Shown in pieces: positions 25,448 through 33,209 of a DNA stretch of 64,000 nt (the stretch's first letter is position 1; each line of letters begins with the position of its first letter). The notes beneath the pieces are model-generated. The model made no database searches. It was given only the letters and a program-made list of their open reading frames with translations, and was not told the DNA's origin. Source of the stretch: an uncultured Clostridia bacterium. GTDB taxonomy: Bacteria > Bacillota > Clostridia > Peptostreptococcales > Anaerovoracaceae. Location: assembly GCA_944386595.1 (NCBI GenBank), contig CALXBQ010000040.1, positions 1 to 64,000 on the forward strand, in the 5' to 3' direction. Position numbers and translations under genes: made by a program.

Positions 25448-26411
25448 CTCCGTAAGTAATCTTCAGGCACAGGTTATCGATAAGCGGAGTGAGGATGTTC
25501 ATAAGGAGGATGGAGAAGGATACTCCTTCAGGATAAGATCCCCAAAGCCTTATAACCATCGTGATAAATCCGCATCCGATACCCATGATAACCTTTCCAA
25601 GCGGCATGATAGGGGAAGTTACATAGTCGGTAGCCATGAAGAATGCTCCGAGCATAACTCCGCCTGCGCAGACGTGGAACACCGCCATGTGAAGCGCCGA
25701 GTAATCTCCGCCTACTATCGCGTAGTAGATGAAGGCGATCACAAACACGGTTCCGATGAAGCATGCCGGGATTATAGGTGAAATTATCTTCTTCCAGATG
25801 AGGAACAGTCCGCCTATGATGAGGGCGATAGCGCTCACCTCACCCATGGAACCTCCGATGAATCCGAGGAACATTTCCATATTGGACGGAAGCTCTCCGC
25901 CGCCTTCCTTAAGGATTCCCAGCGGAGTAGCGCTTGTGGCTGCATCCACCGTGGACATGGAAGGTGTAGGCCATGTGGTCATCTGAGTTGCGAAGGATAT
26001 GAAGAGAACTATTCTGGCAGTGATTGCCGGGTTGGCGAAGTTCTTTCCGATTCCTCCGAAAAGCTGCTTAACGATTACGATTGCAACGAAGCAGCCTATG
26101 ATTGCCATCCAGTAAGGGAAGTTGGACGGCACGTTGAATGCTATGAGAGTACCCGTTACTGCGGCGCTGAGATCGCCTACAGTCTGAGGTCTGTGCAGGA
26201 GCTTATTGTAAGCCCATTCGAAGAACATGCTCGCCGCTATACATACGAGAGTAAGTACTATCACGTTCCAGCCGAACACGTAGATACTTACTGCGAAGGA
26301 AGGAACCAGCGCAATGAGCACCATGAGCATGGTCTTCTGGGTATCCAGATTGGTCACCAGATGCGGCGCCGAGGATACCGCCAGATTGCTGTAATAATTC
26401 TTGTTATCCAT
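25425..26411 (-). CDS. rnfD: RnfD, flavin-binding membrane subunit of Rnf
   Basis: Polytopic subunit homologous to NqrB, part of the ion-pumping core. The covalent FMN site is seen in STVDAATSATPLG near residue 157. The conserved opening has SSAPHLVTNLDTQKTM and the C-terminal half has MATDYVTSPIMPLGK. Length 328 is typical. It directly abuts rnfC. Confidence 0.95.
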   Translation of the reverse strand: MDNKNYYSNLAVSSAPHLVTNLDTQKTMLMVLIALVPSFAVSIYVFGWNVIVLTLVCIAASMFFEWAYNKLLHRPQTVGDLSAAVTGTLIAFNVPSNFPYWMAIIGCFVAIVIVKQLFGGIGKNFANPAITARIVLFISFATQMTTWPTPSMSTVDAATSATPLGILKEGGGELPSNMEMFLGFIGGSMGEVSAIALIIGGLFLIWKKIISPIIPACFIGTVFVIAFIYYAIVGGDYSALHMAVFHVCAGGVMLGAFFMATDYVTSPIMPLGKVIMGIGCGFITMVIRLWGSYPEGVSFSILLMNILTPLIDNLCLKITYGGAKKDEK

Positions 26412-27730
26412 TATTTTACTCCGGCCTCCTTTACAACAGCTTTTCCAAGCTTGTTAATAAAGCTCAGAGGTCTTCTTGCAGGACAAACGAAAGAGCAGCT
26501 TCCGCATTCCATGCACTGCATTACCTGAAGCCTGCTGAGTTCTTCAGCATCTCTTCTCTCGTAAGCTGCAGCCAGTGCAGTAGGAAGAAGGTTGAACGGA
26601 CATGCCTTGTGACATCTTCCGCAGTTGATGCATGCGGTTTCTTCCGGGAGATACGCCTTTTCTCCGGAGAAAGCCAGAATTGCGTTGTTGTTCTTAACGA
26701 TAGGCATCTCGTCGGAGAAGATGGCTCTGCCCATCATAGGTCCGCCCATGAGAATCTTCTTAGGCTCTGCCTTGTATCCTCCGCAGAATTCGATCACGTC
26801 ATGAATCTGAGTTCCGATAGGAGCGATGATGTTCTTAGGAGTTGCCACAGCATCACCGTCCACGGTCATTCTCTTCTTTATCAGAGGAATTCCGTCCTTG
26901 AAGTACTGTCCGACAAAAGCAACAGACGTAACGTTGGAGAGAATTACTCCAAGGTCTGCAGGAAGAACGCCTGCAGCCATGTGCTGTCCCGTAATCTCGT
27001 AAACCAGCACACGCTCTGCTCCCTTAGGATATCTGTCCTGGAGAGTGAAGGTGTGGAAGTTGGTGAGACCCTGCTCAGCGAACATTTTGTCGAACTTGGC
27101 GATAGCGTCAGGCTTGTTTGCCTCGATTCCGATGTAAGCCTCGTCAAGGCCGATGTACTTAACGATGAGTTTCATACCGTCGATAATGTCCTGAGTGTCC
27201 TCAAGCATTCCCCTGTGGTCAGAGGTGATGAACGGTTCGCACTCCGCTCCGTTTACGATGAGAGTGTGCACATCGTCGATGTTCTTAGGATTATACTTAA
27301 TGTGGGTTGGGAATGATGCGCCGCCCAGGCCTACGAGGCCGCTTTCTCTTACAGCCTTGACAAAGCCTGCAAGATCTTCCGGCATCTCAGGAGCCTTGAT
27401 GTCCTCGCTCAATTCCTGTTTTTTGTCAGTTTCGATAACTACGAGAGTATCGTTTCCTGCCACAGCGTTACGCTGAGTCTCGATACCGACCACGGTACCC
27501 GATACGCTCGAATGAATTGGAGCACTTACAAAAGCATCGGTATCGCCGATAAGCTGTCCGACTTTTACGGTGTCGCCCTTTGCAACCAGCGGCTTGCACG
27601 GTGCACCGATATGCTGCGACATTGAAATCTTGACGATATCAGGAATCGGCATGACTTCAGTTTCGCAGCCGGCCGTATTCTTATAGTGTCCGGCATCGAT
27701 ACTGTGTAAATGCTTAGCACTTGAGCTCAT
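26411..27730 (-). CDS. rnfC: RnfC, NADH-interacting subunit of Rnf
   Basis: Peripheral subunit with NADH/FMN-binding and SLBB domains. The NADH-site segment GLVGLGGASFPTH is near 135 and two 4Fe-4S motifs, CINCGRCHKACP and CMECGSCSFVCP, are near 370 and 410. It starts the rnfCDGEAB operon, the usual order in acetogens and other Clostridia. The complex couples ferredoxin:NAD+ oxidoreduction to Na+ or H+ export. Confidence 0.96.
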   Translation of the reverse strand: MSSSAKHLHSIDAGHYKNTAGCETEVMPIPDIVKISMSQHIGAPCKPLVAKGDTVKVGQLIGDTDAFVSAPIHSSVSGTVVGIETQRNAVAGNDTLVVIETDKKQELSEDIKAPEMPEDLAGFVKAVRESGLVGLGGASFPTHIKYNPKNIDDVHTLIVNGAECEPFITSDHRGMLEDTQDIIDGMKLIVKYIGLDEAYIGIEANKPDAIAKFDKMFAEQGLTNFHTFTLQDRYPKGAERVLVYEITGQHMAAGVLPADLGVILSNVTSVAFVGQYFKDGIPLIKKRMTVDGDAVATPKNIIAPIGTQIHDVIEFCGGYKAEPKKILMGGPMMGRAIFSDEMPIVKNNNAILAFSGEKAYLPEETACINCGRCHKACPFNLLPTALAAAYERRDAEELSRLQVMQCMECGSCSFVCPARRPLSFINKLGKAVVKEAGVK

Positions 27731-27779
27731 ATCTGAAACCTTCCTTTCTAAAAAATTGTCATATAATCATACGGAATAT

Positions 27780-27834
27780 ATTATACTACACTCCTTTTCA
27801 AAAATCATTATGAATTTGACACATTTCTGTCAAA
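27780..27834 (-). promoter_or_regulatory. Candidate rnf promoter and operator
   Basis: A TATAAT lies at 27780-27785 but its -35 (ATGATT) is weak. Upstream, a 7-bp inverted repeat TTTGACA/TGTCAAA with 6-bp spacer (27815-27834) overlaps the 3' end of the DMT gene and might bind a regulator. It is not a canonical Rex site. Confidence 0.35.
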
Positions 27835-28782
27835 CAATTTCACACGGTCGCCAAAGAGCGAAACGAAGGATCCCGCCAGCAGAACCACGATTCCTACGAT
27901 CATATTGAAAGGGATTACCTCGTGGAGCACCGCCAGAGCAAAGACCGGCGCCAGAATCGGCTTAAAGAAGAACACCAGATTCACTGTCTGCGCCTTGACC
28001 TTCTCCATGGCTATGAAGTAGCAGGCGTATCCCACGCCGGTAACGCCTATTCCCACGTACAGCACCACCATGATATTGTCCATGGAAAAGCCGGTGAAAA
28101 GCGGAATGCTACTGAATTTGTCCAGTCCCGCATCCGTAAGGAATCCGCTCACCGCAGGGATTTTCGACACCACGGCAAGCAGAATCATCTCCACGCTTGC
28201 GCAGAGAAAGCTGAAGCATGTGGTCACCACTCCTCCGAACTTTGCCGAATCCCTCTTTCCCAGAACGCCGTAAAGGGCGAAAGCTACCGTCGCAAGAATA
28301 GTGAGAATCACTCCCGTCACCGAAAGCTTCGTGTTCCACGGCTGAATGATTATCACGATCCCTATAATCTCAAGGGCGATAGCCAGGATATTCTTCCTCT
28401 CGATTACCTCCTTAAGGAACAGCCCCGCAAAAATCGTCACAAACAGCGGGTTGCAGCTGAATATGACCGCCACCACCGACGCTTCCGTATAGGTTATGGC
28501 CAGCTGATAAAGGTTCATGCTGAGAAATATTCCCACAAATCCCAGGAATGCGAACTTGCCCAGGTACCTCGGCGTCACGGCCAGCCTCTTCTTCCTCAAA
28601 GTGTTCAGTGCGAAGGGAAACAGCACCAGGCCGCCGATAAAGAACCTTATCAGCGTCATCTGCACCGGGTTGAAATCCCCCGCCACAAGCTTCAACACCG
28701 TCTCCATGGAGCTGAAGAGTATGGTCGTAACGGCTATACAAATGTAGCCGATCTTCCTGTCGTTTGTATTTATATTTTCCAT
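27808..28782 (-). CDS. EamA/DMT-superfamily transporter
   Basis: Inner-membrane protein with about ten hydrophobic helices in two EamA repeats (about 15-145 and 160-300). Landmarks are the FIGGLVLFPFAL segment and the second-repeat AKFGGVVTTCFSFLCASVEM. Members export amino acids or other metabolites; the substrate cannot be predicted. Start 28782 (MENINTND) is preferred for its GGGAGG 8 nt upstream over an ATG 11 codons earlier. That gives 324 residues. Confidence 0.87.
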   Translation of the reverse strand: MENINTNDRKIGYICIAVTTILFSSMETVLKLVAGDFNPVQMTLIRFFIGGLVLFPFALNTLRKKRLAVTPRYLGKFAFLGFVGIFLSMNLYQLAITYTEASVVAVIFSCNPLFVTIFAGLFLKEVIERKNILAIALEIIGIVIIIQPWNTKLSVTGVILTILATVAFALYGVLGKRDSAKFGGVVTTCFSFLCASVEMILLAVVSKIPAVSGFLTDAGLDKFSSIPLFTGFSMDNIMVVLYVGIGVTGVGYACYFIAMEKVKAQTVNLVFFFKPILAPVFALAVLHEVIPFNMIVGIVVLLAGSFVSLFGDRVKLFDRNVSNS

Positions 28783-28947
28783 ATTATCAGTCCTCCCGTC
28801 CGGTTCACAATTCATACAGGCGAACCGGTCTGCATCTTGTCGTCGCCCGCCATACTTGATGCACTGCGCGGCGGTATGCAGTATGCACCGGATAATATTT
28901 TAACAGCCTGGCGACAGGTGTCAAGCCGTCTCCCGCTTTTCGCTCCA

Positions 28948-29056
28948 CAACGATTGGCGTGACCGCAGCGGTTGGCGTGTCCAATACGTTTGGCGTAGCC
29001 GCAACGGTTGGCGCGGTTGATCAGGGTGAACGATTGGAGCGGTTGGCCAGGGTGGT
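28948..29056. repeat. 18-bp tandem repeat, four clear copies plus degenerate tail
   Basis: Units start at 28948, 28966, 28984 and 29002, patterned on CAACGGTTGGCGTGACCG. From 29020 to 29056 the motif GGTTGG/GATTGG recurs with irregular spacing. The array runs directly into palindromic repeat copy C. Confidence 0.75.
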
Positions 29057-29057
29057 T

Positions 29058-29243
29058 GATTAACCTTTTTCAGCTGTAATGTCCAAAAAGGTTAAAGAAA
29101 TTAACCCTTTTAAATCAAAAACTGCAAAACAGGTATAAGATAATCTGAAAATCCGGAGTTCAATTATACCTATTTTCTCAAAACCACCGAAACAGGGTTA
29201 AATTTCTTATCCTTTTTTTCGATTTTTGTCAGAACAGGATAAC
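29058..29243. repeat. Imperfect-palindrome intergenic repeat, copy C (186 bp)
   Basis: Opens GATTAACCTTTTTCAGC and closes CAGGATAAC. Inner arms AAAACAGGTATAA (29126-29138) and TTATACCTATTTT (29164-29176) can pair. It is the inverted counterpart of copy B. Confidence 0.8.
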
Positions 29244-29308
29244 TACGGTTCTCTCGCAGGCCATCTGATATGACCCGCTGCTGCTCCCGGCAGCCGGGCG
29301 TACCGCAA

Positions 29309-29344
29309 CAGAAAAGGCTCCCGTAACGCGATGTTCCGGGAGCC
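29309..29344 (-). terminator. Rho-independent terminator of the thiolase gene
   Basis: GGCTCCCG (29316-29323) pairs with CGGGAGCC (29337-29344), followed on the minus strand by TTTTCTGTT, about 33 bp after the thiolase stop. Confidence 0.75.
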
Positions 29345-29377
29345 CCGATTCGTCAGTCTTTGATTTTAAAGCCGTGA

Positions 29378-30559
29378 CTATCTTTCGATAACCATTGCGG
29401 TTCCCATTCCTCCGCCGATGCAGAGAGTTGCAAGACCGTACTTGGTCTCAGGTCTCTTCATCATCTCGTAGATGAGGGAAATGAGGATTCTTGCTCCGGA
29501 AGCTCCGATAGGATGTCCGAGAGCGATTGCTCCGCCGTTAACGTTCAGCTTGGAAGTGTCAAATCCCAACTCCTTGCCTACTGCTACGGACTGAGCTGCG
29601 AATGCTTCGTTGGCCTCGATGAGGTCCATGTCGTCGACGGTCAGGCCTGCCTTTTCCAGAGCCTTCTTGGATGATGGAACAGGTCCGATACCCATGATGG
29701 TAGGATCTACACCTGCGGAAGCGTAGCTCTTGATGGTGCAGAGCGGCTTGATTCCAAGCTCGTCAGCCTTTTCCTTGCTCATTACTACGAGAGCAGCGCC
29801 GGCATCGTTGATTCCGGAAGCGTTGGCTGCGGTAACAACTCCGTCCTTCTTGAACGCAGGCTTCAGCTTAGCCATCTTTTCCATGCTTGCGCCAAACTTA
29901 GGATACTCGTCTGTATCGAATACGATTGGATCGCCCTTTCTCTGAGGAATCTCTACAGGAACGATTTCGTCCTTGAACTTGCCTGCCTTAACAGCGGCTT
30001 CTGCCTTCTGCTGGGATGCGAGAGCAAACTCGTCAAGCTCTTCTCTGGTAAGACCCCACTGCTCAGCGATGTTCTCAGCGGTGATTCCCATGTGGTACTG
30101 GTTGAATGCCTCCCAGAGACCATCGTTAACCATGGTATCTACCATCTGAACGTTGTTCATTCTGGCTCCCCATCTTGCGGACGGCATAATGTATCCTGCA
30201 GCGGACATGTTCTCCGCTCCGCCTGCTACGATGATGTCAGCATCGCCGGCCTTGATGATCTGAGCTGCAAGTTCAACAGCTCTCAGTCCGGAACCGCAAA
30301 CCTTGTTGATAGTCATAGTAGGAACTTCTTTCGGAATACCTGCGTCCAGAGACATCTGTCTGGAAACGTTCTGTCCCAGTCCGCCCTGAAGAACGCAGCC
30401 CATGATAACCTCGTCGATCATCTCAGGCTTTATTCCCGCTCTTTCGATAGCCGCCTTGATGGATACGGCGCCCAGGGTTCTGGTCGGAACGTTTTTCAGG
30501 CTTCCGCCGAAACTGCCGATCGGTGTTCTGGCTGCTCCTACGATTACTACTTCTCTCAT
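29378..30559 (-). CDS. thlA: Acetyl-CoA C-acetyltransferase (thiolase)
   Basis: Condenses two acetyl-CoA to acetoacetyl-CoA, or the reverse, at the entry to butyrate/crotonyl-CoA and fatty acid metabolism. The nucleophile Cys is in [13 protein letters not shown] (residues about 85-97), the His in [16 protein letters not shown] near 345 and the second Cys in [11 protein letters not shown] near 378. Length 393 is standard. AAGGAGG precedes the ATG. The gene is monocistronic with its own terminator; no other butyrate-pathway genes are in the window. Confidence 0.96.
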   Translation of the reverse strand: MREVVIVGAARTPIGSFGGSLKNVPTRTLGAVSIKAAIERAGIKPEMIDEVIMGCVLQGGLGQNVSRQMSLDAGIPKEVPTMTINKVCGSGLRAVELAAQIIKAGDADIIVAGGAENMSAAGYIMPSARWGARMNNVQMVDTMVNDGLWEAFNQYHMGITAENIAEQWGLTREELDEFALASQQKAEAAVKAGKFKDEIVPVEIPQRKGDPIVFDTDEYPKFGASMEKMAKLKPAFKKDGVVTAANASGINDAGAALVVMSKEKADELGIKPLCTIKSYASAGVDPTIMGIGPVPSSKKALEKAGLTVDDMDLIEANEAFAAQSVAVGKELGFDTSKLNVNGGAIALGHPIGASGARILISLIYEMMKRPETKYGLATLCIGGGMGTAMVIER

Positions 30560-30717
30560 TGATGTACCTCCTTAAATACGCCGCACCGCGGCACACTAAC
30601 TAAGCGATGATGAACATCATCTCCGGGAATAATAAGCGGTCCTTCCCGCCTGAATCAGCCCCCGAGACAGACTTTGATAATTTTTTCACAGTCTTGTTAC
30701 GTCTATTCTACTATATA

Positions 30718-31656
30718 CTAAACAAAAAAGCAACATGAATATTTTTCTTCCATATGGTCCGGCCTCAGCGCCTCCTTCGCCTGTCTGAGATTCTCAAGTC
30801 CCATGTCCTCCTCGCGGTTGACGTAGACAATCTCCTCCGGCAGGCCGAGGCAGAACTCCCTAGCTACCAGCTGGTAAAGTCCCCGGTAGTCGTCGGAGGC
30901 CTTCTCAAAGTGAGCAACCGCCGTGTCCTTCCAGAGTCTTTCCCCTATGGAAAACGCCTTCAGCTTTCCGTCTATGTATATTCCCACGGAATAGATATCA
31001 TCTTTTTCCACAAAGGCCATCGCTTCCTCTATGGCGGCGGCCTCCATTCTGAGACTCTCGCCCTCGTTCTCTCCGTAGTCTCTTGCCTCCTGGATTTCCG
31101 CGGTAAGAGCCATCACGTCGTCGAGGTCCGAACCTTTGAGAGGTCTCGCCTCATAGGAATAGGTCTTCAGAAAATAGTTTAAATGATTTTTCTTCTTGTG
31201 TAAAGCCCTGCCGCTCAAGGTTATGAGCTTTTCCTTGAGATAAACGTACTCGTCGGCGTTCCTGTTGTGGGTAAATTCAACCTGCCCAGGAAACGCCTCC
31301 TCCAGGATTTTTCTCATGTGTCCCGGAACGAGAATCATCCTGAACGGAATCTTCCTCTCGTCGAACCGTCTCTTCATCTCCAGAACCGCAGATCTCAGCT
31401 TCTCCGGATCGTAGGTCCCGTCCTTTGTAAGAGGCATGGAAACTATGGCGCTTGGCTCTCCCACTATGCAGTCGGCGCCTGCGATGCACAGGTACCCGTC
31501 TATGACCTCCCAGCACAGACACTGGGTGGTTCTCCATATGTAGTTTGCAAGAAAGGTATATCCGGCTCCTCTGTAATCAAAGCCGTGGAAATACTCTTCC
31601 ATAACTTTTTCGTCTTCTTCAGTCACTACGTCGAAGTTTCGACTGAAAATGTTCAT
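30718..31656 (-). CDS. DUF2156 (phosphatidylglycerol lysyltransferase C-terminal-like) protein
   Basis: A 312-residue soluble protein with a GNAT-like double fold. Recognisable segments are YRGAGYTFLANYIWR near 30, LSGRALHKKKNHLNYFLK near 150 and the C-terminal YVNREEDMGLENLRQAK. Related proteins form the catalytic half of MprF-type aminoacyl-phosphatidylglycerol synthases, but this one has no membrane domain, so its acceptor is unknown. It overlaps surE by 4 bp. Confidence 0.85.
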   Translation of the reverse strand: MNIFSRNFDVVTEEDEKVMEEYFHGFDYRGAGYTFLANYIWRTTQCLCWEVIDGYLCIAGADCIVGEPSAIVSMPLTKDGTYDPEKLRSAVLEMKRRFDERKIPFRMILVPGHMRKILEEAFPGQVEFTHNRNADEYVYLKEKLITLSGRALHKKKNHLNYFLKTYSYEARPLKGSDLDDVMALTAEIQEARDYGENEGESLRMEAAAIEEAMAFVEKDDIYSVGIYIDGKLKAFSIGERLWKDTAVAHFEKASDDYRGLYQLVAREFCLGLPEEIVYVNREEDMGLENLRQAKEALRPDHMEEKYSCCFFV

Positions 31657-32408
31657 ATCCTAAAACTCCAATCCTTTATCATGTCAAAACCTGCTGCTGC
31701 CGTAAGGTCAAAGCTCAGCGGCGTTACCGTCGCATATCCTTCGTTTACCGCTCCCACGTCCACCGACAGCGGATCATAGGCCGAAGGATCTATGGGCTCG
31801 CCTTCCACTTTATAATACCCGTCCGCCGTCTTTACAAACCTGTCCTCGTAAAATCTCGGTCCCAGGCCCGTAACCCTCACGCCTTTAAGCTCTTCCTCCG
31901 GAATGTCCGGGGTGTTTATGGAAAGAACTATGGCTGCGGGAAGCCCGGTCATCACCCTGTCCACCGCGCTCATGGCTATGGCGCAGGCTCCGTCAAAGTG
32001 TGACGCCTCGTGGCTGTCCACGGAAACTGCCATTGCGTGGATTCCCGTCATGGCGGCTTCCATTGCGGCGCCTACGGTTCCCGAATATACGGTGTCCTTT
32101 CCCAGGTTTGCGCCCATGTTGATTCCGGAAAGCACCATGTCTATTTCGACACCTTCCTCTCTGCACAGCTGAAATCCCAGTCTTGTGCAGTCCGCCGGAG
32201 TTCCTCCGGCGCTCCAGGCTTTGTCGGCGAAGGGAACGCGCTCCTCCTTCACCGCAACTTCCTTTCCCAGAGTTATGGCATGGCTCTTTGCGCTCTGCTG
32301 CCTGTCAGGAGCGCAGACAAAGACGCGCCCTTTTTCCGACGCCGCCTTTGCCAGCGCGTGAAGTCCGGGAGAGTTTATTCCGTCGTCATTTACAAGCAAA
32401 AAATTCAT
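31653..32408 (-). CDS. surE: 5'/3'-nucleotidase SurE
   Basis: Metal-dependent phosphatase acting on nucleoside monophosphates and some other phosphates. The metal site is visible as LVNDDGINSPGL (residues 5-16), with the Ser in RQQSAKSHAI near 43 and the Asn in LSGINMGANLG near 95. Length 251 fits. It overlaps the sirtuin gene by 1 bp upstream and the DUF2156 gene downstream. Confidence 0.95.
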   Translation of the reverse strand: MNFLLVNDDGINSPGLHALAKAASEKGRVFVCAPDRQQSAKSHAITLGKEVAVKEERVPFADKAWSAGGTPADCTRLGFQLCREEGVEIDMVLSGINMGANLGKDTVYSGTVGAAMEAAMTGIHAMAVSVDSHEASHFDGACAIAMSAVDRVMTGLPAAIVLSINTPDIPEEELKGVRVTGLGPRFYEDRFVKTADGYYKVEGEPIDPSAYDPLSVDVGAVNEGYATVTPLSFDLTAAAGFDMIKDWSFRI

Positions 32409-33130
32409 CAGTCTCCCATTACCTTTCCTATAGAATCGTATATCACCAGATCCGCTCTGCCGTCGTAAGGTGTCTTCGTCTTGTTTATGAGCACCAGGTG
32501 TCTGCCTACGAAATAGTTTATGAGGCCTGCGGCAGGGTATACGGCCAGGCTGGTTCCTCCGATTATGAGGGTATCGGCCTTTGATATGGCGTTTACCGCG
32601 CCGGAAATCACGTCCTCGTTAAGCATTTCGCCGTAGAGCACTACGTCAGGCTTGATTCTGCCGCCGCAGCTGCAGTAGGGAACCCTGTGGTCGCAGTTCT
32701 TTTCAGCCATGACGTATTCCAGGTCGTAAAACTTTCCGCACTTTTCGCAGTAGTTTCTCAGAACGCTGCCGTGAAGCTCGTACACCTTTTCGCTGCCGGC
32801 TTTCTGGTGCAGCCCGTCTATGTTCTGTGTCACCACAGCCGTAAGCTTTCCTTCCTTCTCCAGCCGCGCAAGAGCTCTGTGAGCCGCATTTGGCTCAGCT
32901 TCGGTGTGAATGAGATTCTCTTTATAGTAGCGGAAGAAAAGCTCCGGATGTCTGTAGTAGAAATCCGAGGAAAGCATGGTTTCCGGCGCGTAGCCGTAGA
33001 CCTGCTGCGCGTGGTAGAGGCCGGATTCCGACCTGAAGTCGGGAATTCCGCTTTCCGTTGACACTCCCGCGCCTCCGAAGAAGACCACGGAACTGCTCTC
33101 GTCTAAAATCTTTTTAAGGTCTGGGTTCAT
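32408..33130 (-). CDS. Sir2-family NAD-dependent protein deacylase
   Basis: Removes acyl groups from lysines using NAD+. The NAD site is GGAGVSTESGIPDFR near residue 20, with TQNIDGLHQKAG near 105, the catalytic His in ELHGS and a zinc site formed by CEKCG and a later CSCGG pair. The segment between Cys pairs includes NCDHRVPYC. Start 33130 (MNPDLKK) is chosen for its AGAGGTGA upstream; a longer form would begin in a hairpin. The gene has 240 residues. It is the first gene ahead of surE and the DUF2156 gene. Confidence 0.93.
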   Translation of the reverse strand: MNPDLKKILDESSSVVFFGGAGVSTESGIPDFRSESGLYHAQQVYGYAPETMLSSDFYYRHPELFFRYYKENLIHTEAEPNAAHRALARLEKEGKLTAVVTQNIDGLHQKAGSEKVYELHGSVLRNYCEKCGKFYDLEYVMAEKNCDHRVPYCSCGGRIKPDVVLYGEMLNEDVISGAVNAISKADTLIIGGTSLAVYPAAGLINYFVGRHLVLINKTKTPYDGRADLVIYDSIGKVMGD

Positions 33131-33152
33131 AAAACTTTCACCTCTCTTACAG

Positions 33153-33179
33153 AAAGGCCTCTGCATATGAGAGGCCTTT
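33153..33179 (-). terminator. Probable nrdJ terminator
   Basis: AAAGGCCTCT (33153-33162) and AGAGGCCTTT (33170-33179) form a 10-bp stem with a 7-nt loop, 31 bp after the nrdJ stop. The T-run is short, so some readthrough into the sirtuin-surE unit is plausible. Confidence 0.55.
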
Positions 33180-33209
33180 ACACAGATTCAATATTTACCC
33201 GAAGAGGTA

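Larger units (their letters stand above)
28783..29377. other. 595 bp intergenic region
   Basis: Between thiolase and the DMT gene. It holds, from right to left, a thiolase terminator (29309-29344), palindromic repeat copy C (29058-29243) and an 18-bp tandem array (28948-29056). No further gene is supported. Confidence 0.7.

Noticed and set aside
27815..27834. Rex operator ahead of rnfC
   Set aside because: The palindrome TTTGACA-N6-TGTCAAA does not fit the Rex pattern TTGTGAA-N4-TTCACAA, so it is listed only as a possible operator.
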